Assembly: GCF_001418575.1 (NCBI RefSeq)
Contig: NZ_LIQR01000054.1
Location: 1 to 64,000 of the forward strand
Source: Peterkaempfera griseoplana
GTDB taxonomy: Bacteria > Actinomycetota > Actinomycetes > Streptomycetales > Streptomycetaceae
DNA: 64,000 nucleotides
Reading direction: 5' to 3'
Positions within the stretch are counted from its first letter, which is position 1; every line of letters begins with the position of its first letter. Below the pieces are notes generated by a model. It was given only the letters and a program-made list of their open reading frames with translations, made no database searches and had not been told where the DNA came from. Shown here piece after piece: positions 1 through 7,682 of this stretch. The translations under genes and the position numbers were made by a program.

Positions 1-58
1 GGTGGACGGGGTCGGGGAGGCGGGGCCGCAGCATGAGGGGTTCTCCTTCCGGGGGTGG

Positions 59-259
59 CTACTTGGCGTGGGTGGTGCCGTTGACCACGTCAACCCCGGA
101 TCGGGTGGTGTGGTCGATGAGCGGGGCAAGGAAGGTGTTCGCGAGGTAGAAGCCGAAGAGGACCAGCGCCACGACGGCCCACCAGCACAGGCGGAAGAAC
201 TTGACGACGAGCCAGGCGAGTCCGCCCAGGACCAGGACGAGGGGAAGCGAGACGGTCAC
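59..259 (-). CDS. small two-helix membrane protein of the AICE transfer region
   Basis: A 66-aa protein with two hydrophobic stretches (about residues 4-20 and 24-45) and a short polar tail, so probably an inner-membrane protein. The GTG start at 259 has a GAGGAG site upstream, and the gene begins 11 bp after the DUF2637 gene. Its place at the end of a transfer operon suggests a Spd-like mycelial plasmid-spreading role, as in pSAM2-type elements. That role is inferred from position only, since Spd proteins have poor sequence conservation. Confidence 0.65.
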   Translation of the reverse strand: MTVSLPLVLVLGGLAWLVVKFFRLCWWAVVALVLFGFYLANTFLAPLIDHTTRSGVDVVNGTTHAK

Positions 260-270
260 GATGGGACTCC

Positions 271-984
271 TCAGGTGAGCTGTGCGGCGATGGCGTCGGC
301 GAGCAGGGCGTTCACACCGAGACGGGCGCGCAGGGTTGCGGCATCGATCTCGGTTCCGGTGCGGGCGCGGTGGGCGTCGGCGATCTTCCGGGCGTGGTCG
401 ACCAGTGCCGTGGGCACCGTCGGGGCCGCCGGAGCGGGACCGTCGACAGGAGCGGGTTCGGGCACCGCCGGAGGGAGCTCGGGAAGGCGCTCCGGCGGGG
501 CGACCTGCTCTGGGCGAGGCGCTTCCTCGTGGATCCCGGCCGGGGCCGGGGCGGCGCTGTAGACCGAAGGGGTTTCGTCGGTCGGCTCAGTGGCGGCGGC
601 CGGGGCATCGGTCGGGGTGTGGGCGAGAAGGGTTCCGCCGAAGAAGGCGACGGCGGGCCAGCCGGCGACGACGATGCGGAGCAGGGCGGGAACGTTGCCG
701 AGGTCGAGTAGCCCGGCGGTGGCGATGTTGGCGCCGAGCGAGGCCGACAGGGCGATGGCGAACCATGTCCAGGCGGCGCGTGCCGAGGCACCGTTGGCGC
801 GCAGGGTGCGCATGCGGCGCCAGGCGGCGACCAGCAGCAGATCTACGGAGATCGGGTAGGCCCAGGCTTTCCAGCCGTGTTGGCCGGCCGCTTCGGCGAT
901 GTCGTGGAGGTGAGCGAAGGACAGGGCACCGGCGATCACGGCCTGCACCAGAACGGCATCCAGGCGGGGCAGGTGACGGGACAT
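271..984 (-). CDS. DUF2637 membrane protein (Spd-like, conjugative element)
   Basis: A 237-aa protein. The first ~115 residues form four hydrophobic helices with the DUF2637 pattern (HLHDIAE, WAYPISVDLLLVAA, WRRMRTL). A long Ala/Pro/Glu-rich linker follows, then a C-terminal helical segment ending AATLRARLG, like the small helix-turn-helix tail often found in this family. I chose the ATG at 984 because AAGGAGG lies just upstream; a longer in-frame start at 1059 has no such site. DUF2637 proteins are common in actinomycete integrative elements next to the FtsK-like pump and are thought to help spread plasmid DNA between mycelial compartments. Confidence 0.8.
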   Translation of the reverse strand: MSRHLPRLDAVLVQAVIAGALSFAHLHDIAEAAGQHGWKAWAYPISVDLLLVAAWRRMRTLRANGASARAAWTWFAIALSASLGANIATAGLLDLGNVPALLRIVVAGWPAVAFFGGTLLAHTPTDAPAAATEPTDETPSVYSAAPAPAGIHEEAPRPEQVAPPERLPELPPAVPEPAPVDGPAPAAPTVPTALVDHARKIADAHRARTGTEIDAATLRARLGVNALLADAIAAQLT

Positions 985-1071
985 CGACGGTTCCTCCTTC
1001 CAGAGGTCGAGCCGGGGCCGGACGGGGCGTGCAGTCTGGCCGCCCGATCCCGGCGGCATCGGATGGGCGGG

Positions 1072-1341
1072 TCAGCGCCGGTAGCGGCGCTCGTACCAGC
1101 GATCACGCTCGCTGAGAGCGGCGGTGTATCGCTGCTGGGCGTCCTGGTGCTGGCGGTGCGTCTCGGCGATCTGAGCAGGGCCGCCGTGGTCGGCAGCACG
1201 GGCTGCTTCCACGTACGCCCGGTACTCGGACTGACGCGCCACCTCGCACCGCTTCTGCGCCTGACCGTCGCGCAGTTCCAGTGCCTGACGGACGTAGCGC
1301 TGCTCGGTGGTCTCGGACGGCTTGCGGCTGAACAGGCCCAT
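1072..1341 (-). CDS. hypothetical charged protein of the transfer operon
   Basis: 89 aa, highly charged and mostly helical (Arg, Glu, Gln and Ala rich), starting MGLFSRKPSE and ending RDRWYERRYRR. No membrane segment and no known catalytic motif are visible. It shares strand and short spacing with the pump gene upstream and DUF2637 downstream, so it is probably co-transcribed with them. Function unknown. Confidence 0.6.
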   Translation of the reverse strand: MGLFSRKPSETTEQRYVRQALELRDGQAQKRCEVARQSEYRAYVEAARAADHGGPAQIAETHRQHQDAQQRYTAALSERDRWYERRYRR

Positions 1342-1408
1342 CAGGGACTCCTTTCGATCGGTAGGGGGTGCTGGGGTGGAGGTCTGCCGCCCAGCGGGCG
1401 GCTGGGTG

Positions 1409-1591
1409 CTACTTGGTGGGGGCGGTCCCGGTGCCGAGGCAAGTCGGGCACAGGACTTCGACCTCTCCGACCGGCCGGGCCGTCTTGCCGCGCCCGGCGC
1501 GGTGGGTCTCGCTCACCCAGCCGTCGCCCTTGCAGCCGGCGCATTTCGCCGGGGCCGGAGCGGGGCGCTTGCGGGCGGCCACTGTCGTCAC
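1409..1591 (-). CDS. small zinc-ribbon protein with two CxxC pairs
   Basis: 60 aa with CAGCKGDGW near residue 17 and CPTCLGTGT near residue 48. This is the CxxCxGxG zinc-ribbon pattern of DnaJ central domains, so a four-cysteine zinc site is likely. The start codon overlaps the stop of the preceding 67-aa gene (ATGA), which indicates translational coupling. Tiny CxxCxGxG proteins are frequent in streptomycete transfer operons; their role is unknown. Confidence 0.65.
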   Translation of the reverse strand: MTTVAARKRPAPAPAKCAGCKGDGWVSETHRAGRGKTARPVGEVEVLCPTCLGTGTAPTK

Positions 1592-1791
1592 CGGTCCTTG
1601 TCGTGGTGGCGGTCGGCGGCGTCGCGGGCCACCTGGCGGGCGTTGCTGTCGTCGGGGCGGGTGTTGGCGATGCGCTCCAGGAGGCTGGCCTTCTCATCGG
1701 CCAGGTCGGCGGGGTCGCCGCCGGTCTCGCGGCTGTGTTCCAGGGCGGCGAGGAAGGCGGCGATCTCGCGCGCGGAGGGTCCTCGGGACAT
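1588..1791 (-). CDS. hypothetical small helical protein
   Basis: 67 aa, acidic and helical (MSRGPSAREIAAFLAALEH at the start), coupled by ATGA overlap to the zinc-ribbon gene downstream. It lies in the transfer operon behind the FtsK-like pump. No recognised domain. Confidence 0.6.
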   Translation of the reverse strand: MSRGPSAREIAAFLAALEHSRETGGDPADLADEKASLLERIANTRPDDSNARQVARDAADRHHDKDR

Positions 1792-1874
1792 GGGTGCTGC
1801 TCCTCTCGGTTTCGGGCATGGGGCGGGTAGGGACCTGGCGCGAGGCGGTCACGCCGACCGGGGTGTGGTGGAGG

Positions 1875-3254
1875 TCAGGGGATAGCCGGCGCCACGGTGG
1901 GCATAGGCGGAATCACCGGAGCCAGGACCGGCGCGACCGGGCGGAACGGGTCCAGCCGGGCCAGGTCGGGGACCAGGTGTGCAGTGGTGCGGCACACGCC
2001 GGCGGCGTCGGGGAGCGACAGGCGCGGAGTGCGGATGCGGGTCCAGCCCCCGGTCACATCACCGGCCACGGCCAGGCCCGGCATGCCGGGTGCGATCCGC
2101 GTGGCCGCGTCCATGGCGGTCTCCGAGATGTCGCCCAATCCCATGCGAGCGGTCTCGGTGTCGTTGACGCGGTGGACGATGCGGGCGGTGAGCTGGGCCC
2201 GGAGCATGGTGGCGCCCTTCCCCAACTCGGAGCCGAACCGCTGCCCTGCGATCTCCAAGAAGATCCCGGCAGCGCGGGCGAGTTGAGCGAGGCGGACCAG
2301 GGCGGTGACGATCTCGTTGCGGCGCTTCTCGTCCGTCTTGGTGGCGACCAGGAACAGTTCTGCGATCTCGTCCACCACCAGGACGATGGATACCGGACGG
2401 AGCTTGGCCGGCAGTCCCCAGATGTCAGCGGTGACCTGGTCGTCCGGGACCCAGCCGGGGATCCCCTGCTGGGCGCGGATCAGGTCGTACCGCTCGTCCA
2501 TCTCCGCGAGCAGGGCCCGCAGCAGGTCCAGCGCCGCATCCTGGTCGGTGGCCAGCGCGGACAGCCGTGGGGCGAACGGTGCCTGTTCCACGCCGCGCTT
2601 GCAGTCGATGCCCGCCAGGGCGACCGGGCGGGAGGCCAGGCCGCAGACCAGGTTGCGGGCGTACATGGATTTGCCTGATTGCCCGGCCCCGAGGATCAGG
2701 GAGTGGGGTTCGGCGAGGTAGTCCCGGAAGAAGGCGGTGCCGTTCTCCCGCAGGGCCACCGGGACCCGCAGCAGGCCGCCGGCCCGGACTGTGCGGCGTG
2801 GCATCCGTACGTTCCGCAGGACATCGAAGCCGACCAGTCGCAGCTCCACCACGCCGGGGCGTATCTCGGTGACGTGGACCGCGTGGACGCCCCAGGCGTG
2901 CCGCAGCCGGTCTGCGGCGTCGGCGACGTCGTCGGTCTGCTGGCCCCGGGCGAGCCGCAGCCGAAGGCGTAACCCGGTCGAGGTGGGGCTGACCCGGCGG
3001 ATCCGAGGCGGTACCGGCTTGAGCTGTTGCCGGGCGGCCCCGGTCGCCGTCATGGTCCGCCACAGTGACGGCTCCACCGCCAGTCCGCATGCCTCCATCA
3101 CCGAGTCGTACGAGTGGGCGATGCGGGCGGCAGTGACCGGCAGACCGATGGCCGACCAGTACGCACGAGGCGCCTTGACCCTGGCGTACGCCGCGCCCGC
3201 ACCGCCGACGACCAGTGGTCCACCCAGTTCGAGAAGGGGCGTCCAGTCGGCCAT
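1875..3254 (-). CDS. FtsK/SpoIIIE-type DNA translocase (TraSA/TraB-like)
   Basis: 459 aa. Walker A GAGQSGKS lies at residues 189-196 and a Walker B run VLVVDEIAELF near residue 290, as in FtsK/SpoIIIE motor domains. A hydrophobic stretch near residues 8-28 probably anchors it in the membrane. Actinomycete integrative elements use one such hexameric pump to move double-stranded DNA between hyphae without nicking. The length matches TraSA-type proteins. It lies 6 bp after the SCO3933-family gene and leads the small transfer genes, so the operon is probably under the divergent GntR repressor. I infer the TraSA role from domain plus neighbourhood. Confidence 0.88.
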   Translation of the reverse strand: MADWTPLLELGGPLVVGGAGAAYARVKAPRAYWSAIGLPVTAARIAHSYDSVMEACGLAVEPSLWRTMTATGAARQQLKPVPPRIRRVSPTSTGLRLRLRLARGQQTDDVADAADRLRHAWGVHAVHVTEIRPGVVELRLVGFDVLRNVRMPRRTVRAGGLLRVPVALRENGTAFFRDYLAEPHSLILGAGQSGKSMYARNLVCGLASRPVALAGIDCKRGVEQAPFAPRLSALATDQDAALDLLRALLAEMDERYDLIRAQQGIPGWVPDDQVTADIWGLPAKLRPVSIVLVVDEIAELFLVATKTDEKRRNEIVTALVRLAQLARAAGIFLEIAGQRFGSELGKGATMLRAQLTARIVHRVNDTETARMGLGDISETAMDAATRIAPGMPGLAVAGDVTGGWTRIRTPRLSLPDAAGVCRTTAHLVPDLARLDPFRPVAPVLAPVIPPMPTVAPAIP

Positions 3255-3260
3255 GGCGGA

Positions 3261-3611
3261 TCAGCCCTTGACCGGGGTCGGCAGCTGAGCCGGGACCAGG
3301 GCGACCGCGCGGAACGAGATGCCGTGCCGCTTCTGCCCGTTGAACTCGTTCTCCCAGTCCCGCGCCTTCAGCCCGACCACCGAAACCGGCATGCCGACCT
3401 GCAGACCGTCCGGGACGCCAGTCGCGGGGATGGACACGGTGTAGAGGTTGGCCTCGCCCTCGTCGGCCACGGTCAGGCCGACCGTCATCATCTGCGCGCC
3501 GGTCTCGCGGTCGAGGGCGATCTCGCCCGTCTGCTTGTTGACCACCTTGGGCGCGGCCGGTACGGCCACGAACACGATTGCGGTGGAAGTGTCGATCTTG
3601 AAGGACGGCAT
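3261..3611 (-). CDS. SCO3933-family regulatory protein
   Basis: 116 aa, beginning MPSFKIDTSTAIVFVAVP and containing VVNKQTGEIALDRETG. This pattern marks the SCO3933 family found between the GntR gene and the FtsK-like gene in many streptomycete elements. It is all-beta in appearance, with no enzyme motif. It is the first gene of the leftward operon, directly after the operator region at 3632-3751, and is probably repressed by the GntR protein. The biochemical role is not established. Confidence 0.75.
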   Translation of the reverse strand: MPSFKIDTSTAIVFVAVPAAPKVVNKQTGEIALDRETGAQMMTVGLTVADEGEANLYTVSIPATGVPDGLQVGMPVSVVGLKARDWENEFNGQKRHGISFRAVALVPAQLPTPVKG

Positions 3612-3631
3612 GACTGCTCTCCTGTCGACTT

Positions 3632-3656
3632 ACTTGGAGTGCTTAGTACTCCAAGT
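3632..3656. promoter_or_regulatory. palindromic operator 1 (ACTTGGAGT/ACTCCAAGT)
   Basis: Nine-base arms ACTTGGAGT and ACTCCAAGT around a 7-base centre, 20 bp upstream of the SCO3933-family start. The ACTTG/CAAGT half-sites recur in two further palindromes to the right. This is the expected layout of KorSA-type GntR operators controlling the transfer operon. Confidence 0.6.
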
Positions 3657-3673
3657 GGCGATGATTTGAGGAT

Positions 3674-3702
3674 GCACTTGGTATGCCAAGAGTGTCAAGT
3701 GC
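3674..3702. promoter_or_regulatory. palindromic operator 2 (GCACTTG/CAAGTGC)
   Basis: Outer arms GCACTTG and CAAGTGC enclose a smaller palindrome CTTGGTATGCCAAG. It shares its half-site with operators 1 and 3 in the divergent promoter region between the transfer operon and the GntR gene. Confidence 0.6.
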
Positions 3703-3733
3703 TGCTGCTCGACTGTGTCCCCGGCTTGTGCTG

Positions 3734-3751
3734 CACTTGGTACGTCAAGTG
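3734..3751. promoter_or_regulatory. palindromic operator 3 (CACTTGGTACGTCAAGTG)
   Basis: Arms CACTTG and CAAGTG around GTACGT, ending 11 bp before the GntR start codon. A repressor bound here would block its own gene, so the GntR protein is probably autoregulated. Confidence 0.6.
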
Positions 3752-3762
3752 GGAGAGGGGTC

Positions 3763-4128
3763 ATGGCGGAGCACAGCGGCAAGGCGATGTACTTGCAGAT
3801 CGCCGACGAGATCAAGCGGCAGATCCGGGCCGGCGAGCGGAACCCGGGGGACCTGCTGCCGTCCGAAGCGGAGATCATCCGGGACCACAACGTCTCCAGG
3901 ACCGTTGCACGCCAGGCGATGAACCGGCTCGTGGAAGACGGCTATGCCACCTCGCACCAGGGCAAAGGCCGGTTCGCGGCCCAGCCGACGGGCGAGCCGG
4001 CGAAGCACACCCCCGAGTACGAGCTGATCACCGCGAGTCTGGCCGCGATGCATCAGGATGTTCGGCAGCTGGGGGAGCGTCTGGACCAGCTCGAAGAGCT
4101 CGTACGTCACCAGTTGCGAGCGCAGTGA
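3763..4128 (+). CDS. GntR-family transcriptional regulator (KorSA-like)
   Basis: 121 aa. The N-terminal ~75 residues form a GntR winged helix: YLQIADEIKRQIRAGE, then PSEAEIIRDHNVSRTVARQA and the wing GKGRF. A short helical C-terminus (LGERLDQLEELV) probably makes the dimer, and there is no ligand-binding domain. I use the ATG at 3763, where the GntR pattern begins, rather than an in-frame start at 3715 inside the operators. It is divergent from the transfer operon and next to three ACTTG/CAAGT palindromes, the arrangement of KorSA in pSAM2, which represses transfer functions. Confidence 0.85.
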   Translation: MAEHSGKAMYLQIADEIKRQIRAGERNPGDLLPSEAEIIRDHNVSRTVARQAMNRLVEDGYATSHQGKGRFAAQPTGEPAKHTPEYELITASLAAMHQDVRQLGERLDQLEELVRHQLRAQ

Positions 4129-4222
4129 CGATCCGCTCCGTCCGCTGCGACAGTTGAACCAGCTCGTCCCCTAAGTCCCTGATCAGCTCTGCGATCTGGT
4201 CCTGTTCAGCCGGAGTCAGCAC
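4028..4222 (-). CDS. possible small helical protein, antisense to the GntR 3' end
   Basis: 64 aa starting MLTPAEQDQIAELIRDLG, amphipathic and coiled-coil-like. The GTG start at 4222 has GGGGAG about six bases upstream. The last ~100 bp overlap the 3' end of the GntR gene on the other strand, where that protein is also helical, so part of the reading may be an antisense shadow. The first ~30 codons lie outside the GntR gene and look protein-like. Confidence 0.4.
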   Translation of the reverse strand: MLTPAEQDQIAELIRDLGDELVQLSQRTERIVTALATGDVRALRAGPDAPPAAEHPDASRPDSR

Positions 4223-4355
4223 CGCGACTCCCCTCCCGTACCGCTCGTGGGTCTGACGTACATCCGAGGTTGACCTCAACGCTAGAAGCCACCGCCGCCA
4301 GGACCCCGGAATCTTTTTCCGGGGTCCCCGTGTACAGGGGAGCGACGCTGAAGCC

Positions 4356-5578
4356 ATGCGAGGAATGACGACGAACCTCACCATCGGCGAACGAGTGGCC
4401 TGGTACCGGCGGCGGCGCGGCATGTCTCAGGACGTGCTCGCCGGACTGGTCGGCCGAACAACGGACTGGCTCAGCCGGGCCGAGAACAACCGCATCGAGC
4501 TGGACCGCCTGTCGGTCATCAAGAGCCTGGCCGACGCCTTGGACGTGACCATGGGAGACCTGCTCGCCGAGCCCTCCCTCATGGAGTGGACCCCCGACAG
4601 CGGCCGGCGCACCGTCCCCGCCCTGCGCGAAGCCCTGATGAACTACCGCCAACTGACGCCGCTGCTCGGAGTCCCCACCGAAGGCGAGCCCACCAGCCTT
4701 GCCGAACTCCGCAGCGATGTCGCCGACGTCTGGGACGCCTACCAGTCATCGCGGTACGGCTACGCCACCCGACGGCTCCCGCTGATCCTCGCGGATGCCA
4801 TCCTGGCCGCCCAGTCCTACACCGGCAGTGACGGTGCCAGGCCCATGAGCTGCTGGCCATGAGCTACCAGGGCGCCGCCATGGTGCTGACCAAGCTCGGC
4901 GAGACCGACTTGGCCTGGATCGCCGCCGACCGCGGACTGTCCGCAGCCCAGCAGGGCCGAAGCCCGATCGTCGTCGGCTCCCTGTTCCGGTCCGTCGCGC
5001 ACTGCCTGCTCTCCAACGGCCGCTATGACTCAGCCGTGCAGCTCGTCCAGGACGCCGCCGGCTACCTGCGGCCCGGACTGCGCGGCGCATCCCCCGAGTA
5101 CCTGTCGATCTTCGGGACACTTCTGCTCGCCGGATCCATGGCCACCGCCCGAGCCGAGGACCGTGCCACCACCCGAGACTTCCTCACCGAAGCCGACCAA
5201 GCCGCCGAGCAGATGGGTCACGACGCCAACCACATGTGGACCGCGTTCGGCCCCACCAACGTCGCCATTCACCAGGTGGCCACCGCCGCCGAACTCGGCG
5301 ACATGCAGGTCGCCATCGAACTCGGCCCTCAGATCGACACCACCGGCCTGCCCACCGAACGGCGCGCCCGTCACAACCTCGAAGTAGCCCGCGCCATGAG
5401 CGCCCGCAACCAGGCCGACAACGCCCTGTCGCTGATCCTCGACGCAGAGACCTGGGCACCCGAGCAGGTCCGGAACCACTACCTCGCCCGCGAACTCGTC
5501 CTTTCATGGGTGCGCAACCAGCGCACTCGCCCCGGCCGCCCTCTCGCTGACCTCGCCCAGCGGCTGCACGTCGTCTGA
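4356..5578 (+). pseudogene. XRE-family regulator with long helical C-terminus, frameshifted at ~4840-4860
   Basis: The first frame (to 4862) has a clear XRE helix-turn-helix (YRRRRGMSQDVLAGLVGRT, then LSRAENNRIELDRL) and the start of an alpha-helical ligand-type domain. It stops at 4860-4862. The -1 frame continues without loss as AHELLAMSYQGAAMVLTKLG to 5578, reading as TPR-like helices. The two halves together make one ~400-aa regulator of the kind common in streptomycetes. The break is at GGTGCCAGGCCC, around 4835-4850. Either the gene is broken, the base call is wrong, or the two halves are separate proteins (an ATG at 4859 exists but has no good ribosome site). It sits 18 bp before the Nudix gene, a frequent pairing. 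Confidence 0.7.
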
Positions 5579-5596
5579 CCTGGGTACTGTGGGCAC

Positions 5597-6082
5597 ATGG
5601 CCACCAACGAGCACGAAGCCAAGATGGCGCACCCGCGGATGGCTGCGGGTGCGCTCTTCTTTGACGCCGCCGGGCACGTCCTCATGGTGGAGCCGACCTA
5701 CAAGGACTACTGGGACATCCCCGGCGGGTACGTGGAGACCGGCGAATCCCCCCTGCAAGCCTGCATCCGCGAGGTACGCGAAGAACTCGACATCACCCCA
5801 CCCATCGGCCGGCTGCTGGCCGTCGACTGGGCACCAAGCGACCGCGAAGGCGACAAGGTGCTCTACCTCTTCGACGGCGGCCAGCTCACACCCGCTGCTC
5901 TTGAAGCCATCACCCTCCAGGCCGACGAGCTCCGCAGCTTCCGGTTCGTGCCCGTCGAGGCCATCCCCAAGCGCACCATTCCCCGCCTGGCCCGCCGCAT
6001 CACCGCCGCAGCCCACGCCCGAGCCGGACAGGCCCCGGTCTACCTCGAACACGGCTACCCAGCCGGTCACGCTGCCGCCTGA
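5597..6082 (+). CDS. Nudix hydrolase, possible Pif-like element immunity protein
   Basis: 161 aa. The Nudix box GX5EX7REUXEEXGU is visible at residues 43-65 (GGYVETGE, then REVREELDI), all acidic metal ligands present. Nudix enzymes hydrolyse nucleoside diphosphate-linked compounds. In pSAM2, the Pif immunity factor that blocks redundant transfer has a Nudix motif, so this gene, next to a pSAM2-like transfer region, may play that part. This is inference from context; a housecleaning hydrolase is equally possible from sequence alone. It starts 18 bp after the XRE reading frame. Confidence 0.8.
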   Translation: MATNEHEAKMAHPRMAAGALFFDAAGHVLMVEPTYKDYWDIPGGYVETGESPLQACIREVREELDITPPIGRLLAVDWAPSDREGDKVLYLFDGGQLTPAALEAITLQADELRSFRFVPVEAIPKRTIPRLARRITAAAHARAGQAPVYLEHGYPAGHAAA

Positions 6083-6084
6083 AC

Positions 6085-6933
6085 TCAGGCCCTCAGCCAG
6101 GGCCGCCGATCCCGCGCGTGACCGTAGACGACCGTTACCCTCCCCGGTGCCAGCACCGCGGGAAGCGCTCCGAACCAGGCGTCAGCCCGGCTCCCGTCGA
6201 TGACCGCCACGACCGGCGAAGTCGAGCCCCCACGGATCGAGCGTGCCCCCACCACAGCCAACACGGGCCGCACCTCCACCGCGAACGGGCATAGCCGCGA
6301 CAGCAGCCGGGTCGCCCTCTCAGCCTCAAACAAGCTGTTCCGCACATAGTGATCGTTTCGGCCGTTCACCGTCACCGCCCGGTCGCCGACCCACACCGAG
6401 GCCCCGCGATGGTGCTTGGTGTTCACCACGAACACCCCGCCGGGACCGATCAACAGGTGGTCGAGGTCCGAGCCATTGGACAGCTCGATCGAGTGCAACG
6501 CCTGCCACCCGGCCGCCTCCAATCTCTTGAGCCGAGAGCCGACGATCCGCTCGCCCTTGAGGCCGACTTCCCACCGGGCCAACTCGTGTTGCCGCTTGCT
6601 GTGTCGAGCCATCCATCGCTTGACCCTGCTTGGCTCCAGGGTCTGGATCTGCCGTCGTAGAGCATCACCGGCCCGGACCGTGGCCAGGTCGTCAGCGGCA
6701 GCCGGAACGATTGGCGCCTCCCACGGCCCCAACTCACCTGCTCGAGAGGTCGATCCGCAGACCAGGTATGGCGCCAACGCCTCCAGCGCTGCATCCCGGT
6801 ACCCGTCGAGCACCGGCACCAGGCGTCCCGCCTTGCCGTCGTACCAAGCGACCGTCACGTCATCGGCCACCCGGTTGACGTACAAGCGATCCTGCCCCCG
6901 TCGGCGCCACGACTTCACTCGCAGCTCGTCCAC
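6085..6933 (-). CDS. NERD-domain protein (nuclease-related)
   Basis: About 282 aa from a GTG at 6933 (a longer reading starts at 7005). The C-terminal half fits the NERD domain: GERIVGSRLKRLEAAGW, then SDLDHLLIGPGGVFVVNTKH and WVGDRAVTVNGR. NERD resembles PD-(D/E)XK nuclease folds, with the D in DLDHLLIG and the K in VNTKH at the expected places. The N-terminal part is a beta-rich region of unknown role (LYVNRVADDVTVAWYDGK). It ends 2 bp from the Nudix stop, so the two genes converge. NERD proteins are frequent on actinomycete mobile elements. Substrate unknown. Confidence 0.8.
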   Translation of the reverse strand: MDELRVKSWRRRGQDRLYVNRVADDVTVAWYDGKAGRLVPVLDGYRDAALEALAPYLVCGSTSRAGELGPWEAPIVPAAADDLATVRAGDALRRQIQTLEPSRVKRWMARHSKRQHELARWEVGLKGERIVGSRLKRLEAAGWQALHSIELSNGSDLDHLLIGPGGVFVVNTKHHRGASVWVGDRAVTVNGRNDHYVRNSLFEAERATRLLSRLCPFAVEVRPVLAVVGARSIRGGSTSPVVAVIDGSRADAWFGALPAVLAPGRVTVVYGHARDRRPWLRA

Positions 6934-7077
6934 GCGACCACCCCCAGCAGCGCTCGACAACGACCCAGGGGAGCACAGCCCCGAGCAGCCGACAAGAGCG
7001 CCCATTCACACCGAACCACCCGAGCGATGCACCAGAAGGGAGGAGAGCGAGAGGGGGAGGAGAGGAGATGCGTAAAA

Positions 7078-7420
7078 ACCTTCTCTACGGGTTCAAGGCG
7101 CGGCGCCTGGCGCCGCGCGGCCCCGCCCGTCCGCTCGCCGTCGCTCCTGTCTTCGCCCCGCTCCGGCGGCGGCCAGCGGGCCCGCAGGCAGGATGACTCA
7201 TAAGGTTAGGACAACCCGCCCGGGCAGGGGCGGCCGGCTCCACGGCTTTACCCACCTGCCCGATCAGGGACCCGAGTCGACCAAGGCCAGGGGGCCACTC
7301 GGCCAGATTGCGGGCAGGCGAGGAGCCTGCCCGATTCGCGGGTCAGCTTACGGCCCCCTGGCCATGCCCGACCCCAGACCGGGCAGGACACCGGCCAAAC
7401 CCGTTCCACCGTCCAGGCGT
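7078..7420 (+). repeat. non-coding repeat, copy 1 (with structured core)
   Basis: The gene-free stretch 7006-7682 is mostly this repeat. It opens with TTCTCTACGGGTTCAAGGC, which recurs at 29323, followed by a GC-rich inverted region, CTCGCCGTCGCTCCTG and a Cys/Pro-poor non-coding tract, then the nested stem-loop described separately at 7275-7400. Copies 1 and 2 align over about 320 bp and copy 3 (30826-30960) only over the structured part. Stops in all frames and the base-pairing pattern argue against coding. Beyond 7420 and up to the methyltransferase I see no further gene. Confidence 0.6.
7275..7400 (+). ncRNA. candidate structured RNA, copy 1
   Basis: An outer helix pairs CAGGGGGCC (7288-7296) with GGCCCCCTG (7352-7360). 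Inside it CGGGCAGGC (7311-7319) pairs with GCCTGCCCG (7325-7333) over a 5-base loop. A small hairpin TGCCCG/CGGGCA (7365-7370 with 7380-7385) follows. The same nested design occurs at 29518-29590 and 30849-30921. Between copies, one base pair of the inner helix changes from G-C to T-A on both strands together, which supports a real RNA (or hairpin DNA) structure. Strand is assigned by analogy only. Confidence 0.5.
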
Positions 7421-7682
7421 GGGGACGCCAACGACCGTGGAAGTCACTAGCCCGGGCGTGGGCCAACATGCGCTCCGCCGACCCAACGGACAGCCTCACC
7501 ACGCAGGTGCTCACGAGCACCATTGGCGATCGCACACTCGGTTGGCCCACGTAGGCACAATCTAGAGCTGACTGACATCTCGATCCGAGGACGCCACGCT
7601 GACCTCGGGCCAAGGCATGGAGGACACCTTCCGCGCGAAGCGCAACATCGCCAAGAGTACGCAACTACTGTGACGCTTCGGA

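Noticed and set aside
1368-2678. 436-codon plus-strand frame
   Set aside because: Antisense to the FtsK-like gene and small transfer genes, which have clear motifs and coupled starts.
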